From assembly GCA_051871515.1 (NCBI GenBank), contig JBJECY010000116.1, positions 1 to 28,766 of the forward strand: a stretch of 28,766 nucleotides of DNA, in the 5' to 3' direction. Below, piece by piece: positions 1 through 7,556 of the stretch. Numbering within the stretch: the stretch's first letter is position 1; each line of letters starts with the position of its first letter. The stretch is from SFTJ01 sp051871515. GTDB taxonomy: Bacteria > Bacteroidota > Bacteroidia > Bacteroidales > Muribaculaceae. The notes beneath the pieces were generated by a model. That model was not told the DNA's origin, ran no database searches, and saw nothing but the letters and a program-made list of their open reading frames with translations. A program made the translations under genes and the position numbers.

Positions 1-2
1 AT

Positions 3-1034
3 TTCTATTCGCCCCTAAAATATTGCGACCCGCACCTGAAGTTTGTGTTCATCACCGGCATCACCAAGTTTTCGCAGTTGAGTATATTCAGCGAACTGAA
101 CAACCTCAGAAACATCAGTATGTTGCCTGAGTTTGGTGCTATATGCGGCATCACTAAGGAAGAAGTTCTGACGCAGATGCCAGACTATATCGATGCGTTA
201 GCTCGCGCGCTTGAGATTACCCCCGAGGAGGCGATGAACGAGCTTCAGCATCAATACGATGGCTATCACTTCACCTGGCCATCGCCTGATATCTTCAATC
301 CGTTCAGCCTGCTCAACGCTTTTTTAGATAAGATGCTAAATAGCTATTGGTTTGAAAGCGGAACGCCAACATTCCTAATTGAAAAATTGAAGGAATATAA
401 CGTGCTCCCGTCGATGCTAAAGCCAACTTTGACCATGGCATCAGACTTTGACGCGCCAACCGAGAACATGTCTTCAATCATGCCGTTGCTCTATCAGGCT
501 GGCTATTTCACCATAAAAGATTATGACCGACGTAGCCGCGTTTATGTTCTTGACATTCCCAATTCGGAGATTCGTATTGGCTTGATGGAGAGCCTTTTGC
601 CGAATTATATTCAGGTGGATACATATAAGGGTAAAACAACCGTGGGTCTGATGTATCTGGCATTGCTTAAAGATGACCTCAACGAGATGCTGCGCTTGTT
701 GCAGGCCTACCTATTGACCATTCCGCAATGCGATAACACCAACTACGAGGGACATTATCAGCAATTGCTCTATGTGATATTCTCGTTGATGGGCCGATAC
801 GTTGATGTGGAAGTGCGCACTGCAACCGGGCGCGTTGACATGGTGATGAATTCCGGCAAGGCATTATATCTCATTGAGTTGAAGCTCAACAAATCAGCCG
901 AAGCAGCGTTGAACCAAATCAATCTTAAAGACTATCCCTCGCGCTTCGCACTCAGCGGTTTGCCAATCACAAAAATCGGCATCAACTTCAACACCGAAAG
1001 CCACACCATAGAAGATTGGAAAATTGAGGCGTAA
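3..1034 (+). CDS. AAA-ATPase-like / PD-(D/E)XK nuclease family protein, 5'-truncated by window edge
   Basis: The reading frame is open from the first bases of the window, so this is the C-terminal part (about 343 residues) of a longer protein and not a gene starting at the GTG at 45. It aligns colinearly with the full paralogue at 1689-3251 from that protein's FYSPL segment onward. The part seen holds the end of the AAA-ATPase-like domain (PF09820 type) and a C-terminal PD-(D/E)XK-type nuclease domain (PF08011 type), recognisable by GRVDMVM followed by YLIELK, where the Asp, Glu and Lys are the expected metal and catalytic residues. The last 90 or so residues are almost identical to the second copy, while the middle differs at many positions. 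The biological role of the family is unknown; it is multi-copy in Bacteroidota genomes. The Walker A half lies outside the window. Confidence 0.88.
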   Translation, partial: FYSPLKYCDPHLKFVFITGITKFSQLSIFSELNNLRNISMLPEFGAICGITKEEVLTQMPDYIDALARALEITPEEAMNELQHQYDGYHFTWPSPDIFNPFSLLNAFLDKMLNSYWFESGTPTFLIEKLKEYNVLPSMLKPTLTMASDFDAPTENMSSIMPLLYQAGYFTIKDYDRRSRVYVLDIPNSEIRIGLMESLLPNYIQVDTYKGKTTVGLMYLALLKDDLNEMLRLLQAYLLTIPQCDNTNYEGHYQQLLYVIFSLMGRYVDVEVRTATGRVDMVMNSGKALYLIELKLNKSAEAALNQINLKDYPSRFALSGLPITKIGINFNTESHTIEDWKIEA

Positions 1035-1388
1035 ACTCCGCGCCATAAACTCCTTTTGCGTAAGGCGCTTGCAAAATACTTTTGTGTTTCAGATGCCATG
1101 TTGTAGGGGCATATAGCAATACGCCCGAAATCACCCGCGTTGTTACACCAATTACGAAACATCCGCCCGTAGGGGCGTATAGCAATACGCCCAAAATCGG
1201 CATGCCAGGGTATTAAATATATGTGATTAAGATTCCGTATGCCATGTGTAGGGGCGTATCGCAATACGCCCGAATCGGTGTGCCCGGGTTTAATGCGTTG
1301 AAAACCAAAATATTGGCGTATAGCAATACGCCCGGCGACCGCGGCGTGGTGACCAATGCCCGGATATTTGCGGCGTGGTTGGTGTTTC

Positions 1389-1552
1389 GGGCGTATTGCG
1401 ATACGCCCCTACATGTTTCCCCCTGTTTGTGGGTCGGGCGTATTCGATACGCCCCTACATGCTTCCAACCGTTTCTGGGTTGGGCGTATGCGATACGCCC
1501 CTACATGCTTCCCACCGTTTTTTGGGGGTCGGGCGTATTCAATACGCCCCTA
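1389..1552. repeat. Tandem array of four 46-49 bp units containing the palindrome
   Basis: Units begin at 1389, 1436, 1482 and 1531. Each has the palindrome GGGCGTATnCGATACGCCCC, then TACATGCTTCC, a CC-rich stretch, a run of T and GGG. The spacers (1412-1435, 1458-1481, 1504-1530) are diverged copies of one another and not unique sequences, which separates this from a CRISPR array. Confidence 0.8.
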
Positions 1553-1635
1553 CATTCACATCACTCTCCAACAAACACCACCCGCAAGAGACCCCCACTT
1601 CAGACCCTCTCAAACACTAAAATTTTGCCCTTTTC

Positions 1636-1666
1636 TTTTTAATTCCAAAACACTTGCGTATATTTG
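1636..1666 (+). promoter_or_regulatory. Sigma-ABfr-type promoter for the ATPase/nuclease gene
   Basis: A perfect -7 box TATATTTG (TAnnTTTG) lies at 1659-1666, with TTTT (three of four matches to TTTG) exactly 19 bp upstream at 1636-1639. Transcription would start near 1670, about 19 nt before the chosen ATG at 1689. That argues against the in-frame ATG at 1668. Confidence 0.6.
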
Positions 1667-1688
1667 TATGATTAAAAAGGAGGCAAGC

Positions 1689-3251
1689 ATGGAGAACAAG
1701 AAGTTAAAACCACTGCCAGTGGGTATTCAGACGTATTCGGAGATTGTTGATAGAGGTTGCCTCTATATCGACAAAACAGAGTATATCTGCAAGATGATTA
1801 AATTCAGCAAATACATCTTTCTGAGTCGCCCGAGGCGATTCGGCAAGTCGCTTCTTGTGTCAACTCTCCAAACCTACTTCGAGGGCAAAAAGGAGCTTTT
1901 CAAGGGAACATACATTGAAACCGTTGAAAAGGATTGGACTGAATATCCGGTGCTGAAATTCAGCTTGGCATCGGCAAAGCATAAGGATGTGCCTCAACTT
2001 CAACGTTTTCTCGGCAACATGCTCGAAAGGGAAGAACAAAAATGGGGCATCAATTCTCCAAAGCAAGACCCCAACGACCGTTTGCAGGACCTTATTTTGA
2101 CAGCTCACCAACAGACTGGCAAAAAGGTGGTTGTGCTCATCGATGAGTACGACTCTCCGCTACTTGATGTTTCGCATCAGAGCAAGCTGTTAGACGAGAT
2201 GCGTCAGGTGATGCGTAATTTCTATTCGCCGCTGAAGGACTGCGACCCATACTTGAAGTTTGTGTTCATCACCGGCATCACCAAGTTCTCGCAGTTGAGC
2301 ATATTCAGCGAGCTGAATAATTTGCGGAACATCTCAATGGAAGAAGATTACGCTGCCGTGTGCGGAATAACAATGGAAGAAGTGCTCACGCAGATGGCTG
2401 ACTACATCGAGCGCTTGGCAGCCAAAGAAGAGATTACCGCCGAGGAAGCCATTCAGGAACTGCGCCATCAGTATGACGGCTATCATTTCACATGGCCTTC
2501 GCCCGACATTTTCAATCCGTTCAGCCTGATGCTTGCTTTCGCAAAGAATAAGATTGATAGCTATTGGTTTGAAAGTGGTACGCCTACATTCTTGATTGAA
2601 AAACTAAAGGAATTTAGCGTGTTGCCGTCGATGCTAAAGCCAACTCGCTCAATGGCATCGGCTTTCGATGCGCCCACTGAAAGCATGACATCGGTTATTC
2701 CTTTGTTGTATCAGTCGGGCTATTTCACCATCAAAGAATATGACCGCCGTAGCCGCGTTTACATCCTCGATATTCCGAATCAGGAAATACGCATCGGTCT
2801 GATGGAGAGCCTGTTGCCCAACTATATTCAAATAGATACATACAAAGGTGTCACTATGGTTGCCGATATGTACATTGCGCTGCTCAACGATGACCTCAAT
2901 GAGATGTTGCGCTTGTTGCAGGCTTATTTGCTCACCATTCCGCAATGCGATAACACCAACTACGAGGGTCATTATCAACAGCTCCTTTATGTGATATTCT
3001 CGCTTTTGGGACGTTACGTTGATGTGGAAGTGCGCACTGCAACCGGGCGTGTTGACATGGTGATGAATTCCGGCAAGGCATTGTATCTTATTGAGCTGAA
3101 ACTCAACAAGTCTGCCGAGGCAGCGATGAACCAAATTAACCTCAAAGACTATCCATCGCGCTTCGCCCTCAGCGGTTTGCCAATCACAAAAATCGGCATC
3201 AACTTCAACACCGAAAGCCACACCATAGAAGACTGGAAAATCGAAGCGTAA
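1689..3251 (+). CDS. AAA-ATPase-like / PD-(D/E)XK nuclease family protein (full length)
   Basis: A 520-residue protein. The start at 1689 is chosen because AAGGAGG sits about 5 nt upstream and a -7 box lies just before it. The frame itself is open back to 1356, but that part is translated palindrome repeat. The N-terminus has the family signature of an AAA-ATPase-like domain (PF09820): LSRPRRFGKSLL serves as Walker A and VVLIDEYDSPL as Walker B, followed by FITGITKFSQLSIFSELNN as a sensor-like segment. The C-terminal 100 residues form a PD-(D/E)XK-like fold with GRVDMVM and YLIELKLNKSAEAA. Length is normal for the family. No partner gene is adjacent other than its truncated paralogue upstream. 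The family has many copies per genome in Bacteroidota and no firmly established function; defence and mobile-element roles have been speculated but nothing here proves either. Confidence 0.9.
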   Translation: MENKKLKPLPVGIQTYSEIVDRGCLYIDKTEYICKMIKFSKYIFLSRPRRFGKSLLVSTLQTYFEGKKELFKGTYIETVEKDWTEYPVLKFSLASAKHKDVPQLQRFLGNMLEREEQKWGINSPKQDPNDRLQDLILTAHQQTGKKVVVLIDEYDSPLLDVSHQSKLLDEMRQVMRNFYSPLKDCDPYLKFVFITGITKFSQLSIFSELNNLRNISMEEDYAAVCGITMEEVLTQMADYIERLAAKEEITAEEAIQELRHQYDGYHFTWPSPDIFNPFSLMLAFAKNKIDSYWFESGTPTFLIEKLKEFSVLPSMLKPTRSMASAFDAPTESMTSVIPLLYQSGYFTIKEYDRRSRVYILDIPNQEIRIGLMESLLPNYIQIDTYKGVTMVADMYIALLNDDLNEMLRLLQAYLLTIPQCDNTNYEGHYQQLLYVIFSLLGRYVDVEVRTATGRVDMVMNSGKALYLIELKLNKSAEAAMNQINLKDYPSRFALSGLPITKIGINFNTESHTIEDWKIEA

Positions 3252-3647
3252 CGTAAAATTTCTATGAGTTATCGCTTTCCACGGGTTCTTTTATTCTCAT
3301 CTCAGGCTAAATAGCAATGGCTTGCGCCAAGGCTTCACAGCATTGTGTGTTGTTGCGGTTAAAACAATAATTTAGTGCATTTCCAAGCGGTTTTGGCTGG
3401 TTATAGTGGCACGCTGTTTTCCTTAAGCAAAAGGGATGAAGTAATCAGCCACCCATGGACACGGTTAAGAGTGATAATTTGTAGGCAATGTAAAGAAACC
3501 AAGCAAACAAACTTCTTGTTTCCCGACCTCCGCGATTGAAAAGAATTGAAATATTTTTCTTGTCGTTGCAACATTTTTTCGCTGTTGGCACGTCTAATAG
3601 GTGTAAAAAGCAAATAAACAAAAAAAATAATAATATACATTTCAGTT
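3252..3647. other. 396-bp intergenic region without a recognisable gene
   Basis: There is no convincing ORF, RNA gene or strong promoter. The last 60 bases before the next gene are A-rich. TACATTTC at 3636-3643 is one mismatch from the -7 consensus but lies only four bases from the ATG and has no -33 partner. The minus-strand ORF across 3401-3778 overlaps the real gene start and looks non-coding. Confidence 0.5.
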
Positions 3648-4559
3648 ATGAGAAAGATTATAACAATGGCAATTGCCATGCTGATTGCAGCAGGAGTGTG
3701 TGCATCAGCCAAAACCGTTAATGTGAAAGCCAGCGGCAAGATTGTGTCAAAAGAGATTACCGGCAAAAGCGGATTCAACGAAATTTCAGTTGGCGGAGCC
3801 GTTAAGGTTACTTATCATTGTGCGGCTAACACGCGCATTGTTGTTTCGGCAAGCGACAATATAATTCCTTACATCGAGGTTGAAAAGAAAGGTTCGCGCC
3901 TTGAAGTGGGTATCAAGAAAGATGTGAGCATCACTGTACAAAACTCAAAGTCCGACTTGAGTGTGAAAGTCTATGCCCCCGACGTGACTGCGTTCTCGGT
4001 GAGTGGCAGTGGCGGCATTGACATACGCACCGATTTGAAGGCTGACCGCTTGGCGTTTGGCGTGAGCGGCAATGGCGACATCGATGCCCTTAATCTCAAT
4101 GCCGATGAAGTGGCTATTGGTGTAACCGGCAGCGGCGCCATTGAGGTGCGTGACGTGAAAGCCAAAAAAATTGCGTTGGGTGTAACCGGCAATGGCGACA
4201 TTAAGTGTAATACCACAAACGCCGACGAAGTGGCTATTGGTGGCACTGGTAGCGGCGACATCAAGGTGCATTGCGTGATTGCCGACAAACTGACATGCGG
4301 CGTTACCGGCAGCGGCGATGTTGAGCTCAGTTCAGGAACCGTTGACAATGCCACCTATGCTGCCAGCGGCAGCGGCGACATCAAGGCAATGAGCGTGAAA
4401 GCCTCTAATGTGACGGCAAATTCGGGTGGCAGTGGCGACATTGCCTGCCGTGCAACATCACAGATTGTGGCAATGTCCACCGGCAGAGGTGAGATTCACT
4501 ACTACGGCAATCCTGCAAAGGTTGTGGGCAAGGGCAAACGTGTGAAGGCTTGCAGATAA
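3648..4559 (+). CDS. Secreted head-GIN domain (DUF2807) protein with 20-residue repeats
   Basis: A 303-residue protein. Residues 1-21 form a signal peptide (MRKII, hydrophobic core, then ASA), so it is exported. Residues 30-115 match the start of the head-GIN/DUF2807 family, including FNEISVGGAVKV and the SDNIIPYIEV stretch. Residues 118-277 contain eight units with an exact period of 20 residues (60 nt), each carrying a variant of GxTGSGDI: at 120, 140, 160, 180, 200, 220, 240 and 260. Such regularity suggests a right-handed beta-solenoid with one turn per unit. The C-terminus is short and basic (GKGKRVKACR), with no sorting signal or outer-membrane anchor visible. The family is common in Bacteroidota and is annotated as putative adhesin, but its function is not established. 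The gene stands alone and ends at a bidirectional terminator. Confidence 0.88.
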   Translation: MRKIITMAIAMLIAAGVCASAKTVNVKASGKIVSKEITGKSGFNEISVGGAVKVTYHCAANTRIVVSASDNIIPYIEVEKKGSRLEVGIKKDVSITVQNSKSDLSVKVYAPDVTAFSVSGSGGIDIRTDLKADRLAFGVSGNGDIDALNLNADEVAIGVTGSGAIEVRDVKAKKIALGVTGNGDIKCNTTNADEVAIGGTGSGDIKVHCVIADKLTCGVTGSGDVELSSGTVDNATYAASGSGDIKAMSVKASNVTANSGGSGDIACRATSQIVAMSTGRGEIHYYGNPAKVVGKGKRVKACR

Positions 4560-4650
4560 TGTGCCGACCCCCATTGGGTTTGGTTTTGAATATCCCCAAA
4601 AGAACACACGATATTTCAATAACTCGTTTATTATAAAACGGTATAAAAAA

Positions 4651-4691
4651 GGCTTTCGTTAACATTGCGCTAACGAAAGCCAAATTTTTTA
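4651..4691. terminator. Bidirectional intrinsic terminator between convergent genes
   Basis: A perfect 11-bp stem (GGCTTTCGTTA at 4651-4661 with TAACGAAAGCC at 4671-4681) has a 9-nt loop. On the plus strand it is followed by AAATTTTTT. On the minus strand it is followed by TTTTTT (A-run at 4645-4650). It therefore serves both the head-GIN gene and the glycine cleavage operon that converges on it. Confidence 0.9.
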
Positions 4692-4712
4692 TAGAGCTAT
4701 TGTCAAGCCCGC

Positions 4713-6044
4713 TTATCGGGCCATATCGCTTAACATCTCACTGATAGTGGGGTGTATGTGCACCATATCGGCGAGCTGTTGCAACGTTGCGTTGCAGCAT
4801 ATCAGCGATGACACTTCTTGCACTATCTCAGAGGCTCTTGCGCCAAAGGCATGGCATCCAATCAAGGCACCATTCTCGTCGGCAAGCAACTTGATTAGGC
4901 CTTCGCTGCTGTCCATTGCCAATGCACGTCCGTTGGAGCGCATCATGGCTTTTTTAAGCTGGTAGTTGATGCCTGAATCTTTGCATTGTTGCTCTGATGG
5001 TCCCACGCATGCAATCTCGGGGTAAGTGAAGATTGCCGAAGGCATCACTTCGAGGCGAATACCGTCGCTCTTGCCCAAGATGGCGTTCACTGCACGGAAC
5101 CCTTGGAAAGTGGCTGCGTGAGCCAGCATCATGCGTCCGTTGACGTCGCCAATGGCGTAGATGCCCGGCACGTTTGTTGCCATGTTGTCATCAACATTGA
5201 TGCCACGGCGCACGTCGTAGGCAACGCCTGCTGCCTCAAGGTCAAGACCTTGCACGTTAGGCTTGCGTCCTGTTGCCACCAGCACCACGTCAGCGTCAAT
5301 GCTTTCTTGTTTGCCTTTGCGCTCGTATGTTACGGCACCGTCGGCAATGTTGGTGACGGCAGCTTGCATGATGAAGTCGATGCCGCGTTTCTCAAGCTGC
5401 TTGCGTGCGCGTTTGGCAACGTCGCTGTCAACGGCAGGCAGACATTCTTTGAGGAACTCTATCACAGTGACTTTCACGCCGTAGCTGTTGAACACAGAGG
5501 CAAACTCCATGCCTATCACGCCGGCTCCCACAATCACCAAGTGCTCAGGCAGCTGTGGCAGCGAGAGCAACTCGGTAGAGGTCACAACGGCAGGTGCGGC
5601 ACCTGAACCGATGGCATTGGTAGCAAGCAACTCTTCCGACAATCCCGGAGGGAATTTCGACGATGAGCCGGTGGCGATGATGATGTTATCGGCCGAGTAC
5701 AGTTCGCCGTTCACGCTCACAGTGTGGGCGTCGGTAAACTTGGCTGCGCCGCGCACCAGTGTGATGCCCGGTAGCGCCAGAATCATCTCCACGGCAGAGC
5801 GCAGTTGCTCCACAATACCTTGTTTGCGCTCAAGTGCTTCTTGCCAATTGGCAGGAGCGCCCTCAAGTGCACGCTCGGCATCGTGTGCGAGGCTTTTTGT
5901 GGGAATACATCCGCAGTTGAGGCATGTTCCGCCAGCCTCAGCAGCCTCAATCACTGTGACCTGAAGCCCATTTTCAGCGGCATATTTGGCGGCGCGATAG
6001 CCACCAGGTCCGCTTCCTATTATGATAAGGTTGGTATGGGTCAT
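4713..6044 (-). CDS. lpdA: Dihydrolipoamide dehydrogenase (glycine cleavage L-protein)
   Basis: A 443-residue flavoprotein disulfide reductase that reoxidises the dihydrolipoyl arm of GcvH and passes electrons to NAD+. The N-terminal FAD-binding GSGPGG is at residues 10-15. The redox-active disulfide is Cys41-x4-Cys46 in GGTCLNCGCIPTK, with an extra cysteine at 44 between them. A second Rossmann motif, VGAGVIGMEF, binds NAD. GRKPNVQGL and the GDVNGRMMLAHAA segment bind FAD. The C-terminal dimerisation domain ends in HIHPTISE, the His-Glu pair that acts as base. It is somewhat shorter than the typical 460-475 residues and stops soon after the HPT motif. It is the last gene of the operon, 19 nt after gcvPB, which assigns it to the glycine system, although one Lpd can also serve 2-oxoacid dehydrogenases. 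Confidence 0.93.
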   Translation of the reverse strand: MTHTNLIIIGSGPGGYRAAKYAAENGLQVTVIEAAEAGGTCLNCGCIPTKSLAHDAERALEGAPANWQEALERKQGIVEQLRSAVEMILALPGITLVRGAAKFTDAHTVSVNGELYSADNIIIATGSSSKFPPGLSEELLATNAIGSGAAPAVVTSTELLSLPQLPEHLVIVGAGVIGMEFASVFNSYGVKVTVIEFLKECLPAVDSDVAKRARKQLEKRGIDFIMQAAVTNIADGAVTYERKGKQESIDADVVLVATGRKPNVQGLDLEAAGVAYDVRRGINVDDNMATNVPGIYAIGDVNGRMMLAHAATFQGFRAVNAILGKSDGIRLEVMPSAIFTYPEIACVGPSEQQCKDSGINYQLKKAMMRSNGRALAMDSSEGLIKLLADENGALIGCHAFGARASEIVQEVSSLICCNATLQQLADMVHIHPTISEMLSDMAR

Positions 6045-6063
6045 GTTTGTGTGAGCTTTGTTG

Positions 6064-7551
6064 TTATTGTTTTTGTTCGTTCACAATCATGCGATAGGTG
6101 GTGACGGGGTGCATTGCTGCCATCACGTCGTCAACGCGAGTGATTGGTGCGCTGTGAGGCGCTGATTTCACCAATTCAGGGCTTGTCTTAGCTTCCTCGG
6201 CAATCTTACGCATCACGTCGATAAAGGCGTCGATGGTTTGCTTGCTCTCGTTTTCAGTAGGCTCAATCATGAGCGATTGATGGAACAAGAGAGGGAAGTA
6301 GATTGTAGGAGCATGGTAGCCGTAGTCAAGCAGACGTTTTGCCACATCCATAGTGGTGACGTCGGTTGATTTGTCTTTAAGCCCGTCGAACACAAATTCG
6401 TGCTTGCAAACTCCCGGTATGGGCAGTTCGTAAACGTCTTTGAGTGACTCTTTGATGTAGTTGGCGTTGAGCGTTGCCAATGGGCCCACCATCTTGATGT
6501 TCTCGCGGCCTAACGAAAGGATGTAGGTGTAGGCTCGCAGAATCACCGCAAAGTTGCCAAGGAAAGCACCCACATGGTTGCGAGTGACGTCGTATTCGCC
6601 GTCTTGCAGGTCGTTAATCAGGGCAAACGAGCCATCCGCCAACTTCTCGACGGTTGGCTTGGGCAAGAATTGAGCCAAATCGGCTCGCACGCCCACTGGG
6701 CCGCTGCCAGGACCGCCGCCGCCGTGAGGCGTTGAGAAGGTCTTGTGCAGGTTGATGTGCATCACGTCGAAGCCCATATCGCCGGGGCGGCTTGCTCCCA
6801 ACATTGGGTTTAGGTTAGCACCATCGTAGTACATCAAACCGCCGCACTCGTGCACCAGCGCAGCTATTTCAGGTATTTCTTTTTCAAAAAGACCTAATGT
6901 GTTGGGGTTGGTCATCATCATGGCAGCGATGTCGTCGCCAAGCAATGGCTTGAGGTCTTCCACGTCAACGAGTCCGTTGGCAGTGCTCTTCACCTCAACA
7001 ATCTGCAGACCGCACACAGCAGCCGAAGCCGGGTTGGTGCCGTGAGCCGAGTCGGGGACAATCACTTTCACGCGTTTGCTGTCGCCGCGGCTTTGGTGGT
7101 AGGAGCGTATCACCATCAAACCGGTGAGCTCGCCATGAGCACCGGCGCATGGGTTAAGGGTGAATTGGCTCAAGCCGGTGAGCTCACAAAGCGACTTTTG
7201 CAGGTTGTAGTACACCTCAAGAGCGCCTTGGCAAGTGCTTTGCGGTTGCAGCGGGTGCATATTTTGGAATTGTGGCATCATTGCCACTTCCTCGTTGATG
7301 ACGGGGTTATACTTCATGGTGCATGAGCCCAGCGGATAGAAGCCGTTGTTCACGCCGAAGTTGTTCTCAGAGTGGTTGGTGTAGTGGCGCACCACGGTCA
7401 TCTCGTCACATTCGGGCAGTTCGGCATCGACGGTGCGGCGCACATTGGCAGGCACCTCGTGATGCGGAAAGCGGTTGGTGGGCAGTGAGTAGCCACAAGT
7501 GCCCGGATGACTCAACTCAAATATCAGGTTTCCGTATAGTTTATTGTTCAT
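6064..7551 (-). CDS. gcvPB: Glycine dehydrogenase (decarboxylating) subunit 2
   Basis: A 495-residue PLP enzyme subunit that, with GcvPA, decarboxylates glycine and transfers the aminomethyl group to lipoyl-GcvH. The Schiff-base lysine is Lys270 in INLHKTFSTPHGGGGPGSGP, the hallmark of the P-protein C-terminal half. Other conserved segments are FYPLGSCTMKYNP near residue 72, NPCAGAHGELTGL near 133 and SAHGTNPASA near 168. The length is that of the stand-alone subunit 2, not of the fused protein of about 950 residues. It follows gcvPA by only 5 nt, so the two subunits are probably translationally coupled and made in equal amounts. Confidence 0.95.
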   Translation of the reverse strand: MNNKLYGNLIFELSHPGTCGYSLPTNRFPHHEVPANVRRTVDAELPECDEMTVVRHYTNHSENNFGVNNGFYPLGSCTMKYNPVINEEVAMMPQFQNMHPLQPQSTCQGALEVYYNLQKSLCELTGLSQFTLNPCAGAHGELTGLMVIRSYHQSRGDSKRVKVIVPDSAHGTNPASAAVCGLQIVEVKSTANGLVDVEDLKPLLGDDIAAMMMTNPNTLGLFEKEIPEIAALVHECGGLMYYDGANLNPMLGASRPGDMGFDVMHINLHKTFSTPHGGGGPGSGPVGVRADLAQFLPKPTVEKLADGSFALINDLQDGEYDVTRNHVGAFLGNFAVILRAYTYILSLGRENIKMVGPLATLNANYIKESLKDVYELPIPGVCKHEFVFDGLKDKSTDVTTMDVAKRLLDYGYHAPTIYFPLLFHQSLMIEPTENESKQTIDAFIDVMRKIAEEAKTSPELVKSAPHSAPITRVDDVMAAMHPVTTYRMIVNEQKQ

Positions 7552-7556
7552 GGCTC

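Larger units (their letters stand above)
1035..1688. repeat. Intergenic array of REP-like palindromes between paralogous ATPase/nuclease genes
   Basis: This 650-bp gap holds no credible gene. It contains eight copies of a 19-23 bp imperfect palindrome of the form TAGGGGCGTATnGCAATACGCCC. Cores lie at 1104-1126, 1170-1192, 1249-1271, 1315-1333 (which lacks the TAGG end), 1389-1411, 1436-1457, 1482-1503 and 1531-1552. Copies with TAGGGG on the left occupy the first half. Copies with CCCCTA on the right occupy the second half, so the element switches orientation near 1335-1388. A CATG often sits just outside the TAGGGG end in both orientations. The last four copies form a tandem array with a period of 46-49 bp and similar spacers. 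The form resembles extragenic palindromic (REP) elements. The short ORFs across it are artefacts of the repeat. Confidence 0.85.

Noticed and set aside
1389..1552. CRISPR-like periodic repeats
   Set aside because: The spacers are diverged copies of one another (CATGCTTCC, T-run, GGG), units vary in length and no cas gene is nearby. A REP-like tandem array fits better.
1356..1688. N-terminal extension of the second ATPase/nuclease gene
   Set aside because: The extension translates the palindrome array, and the ribosome-binding site and -7 box sit directly before the ATG at 1689.
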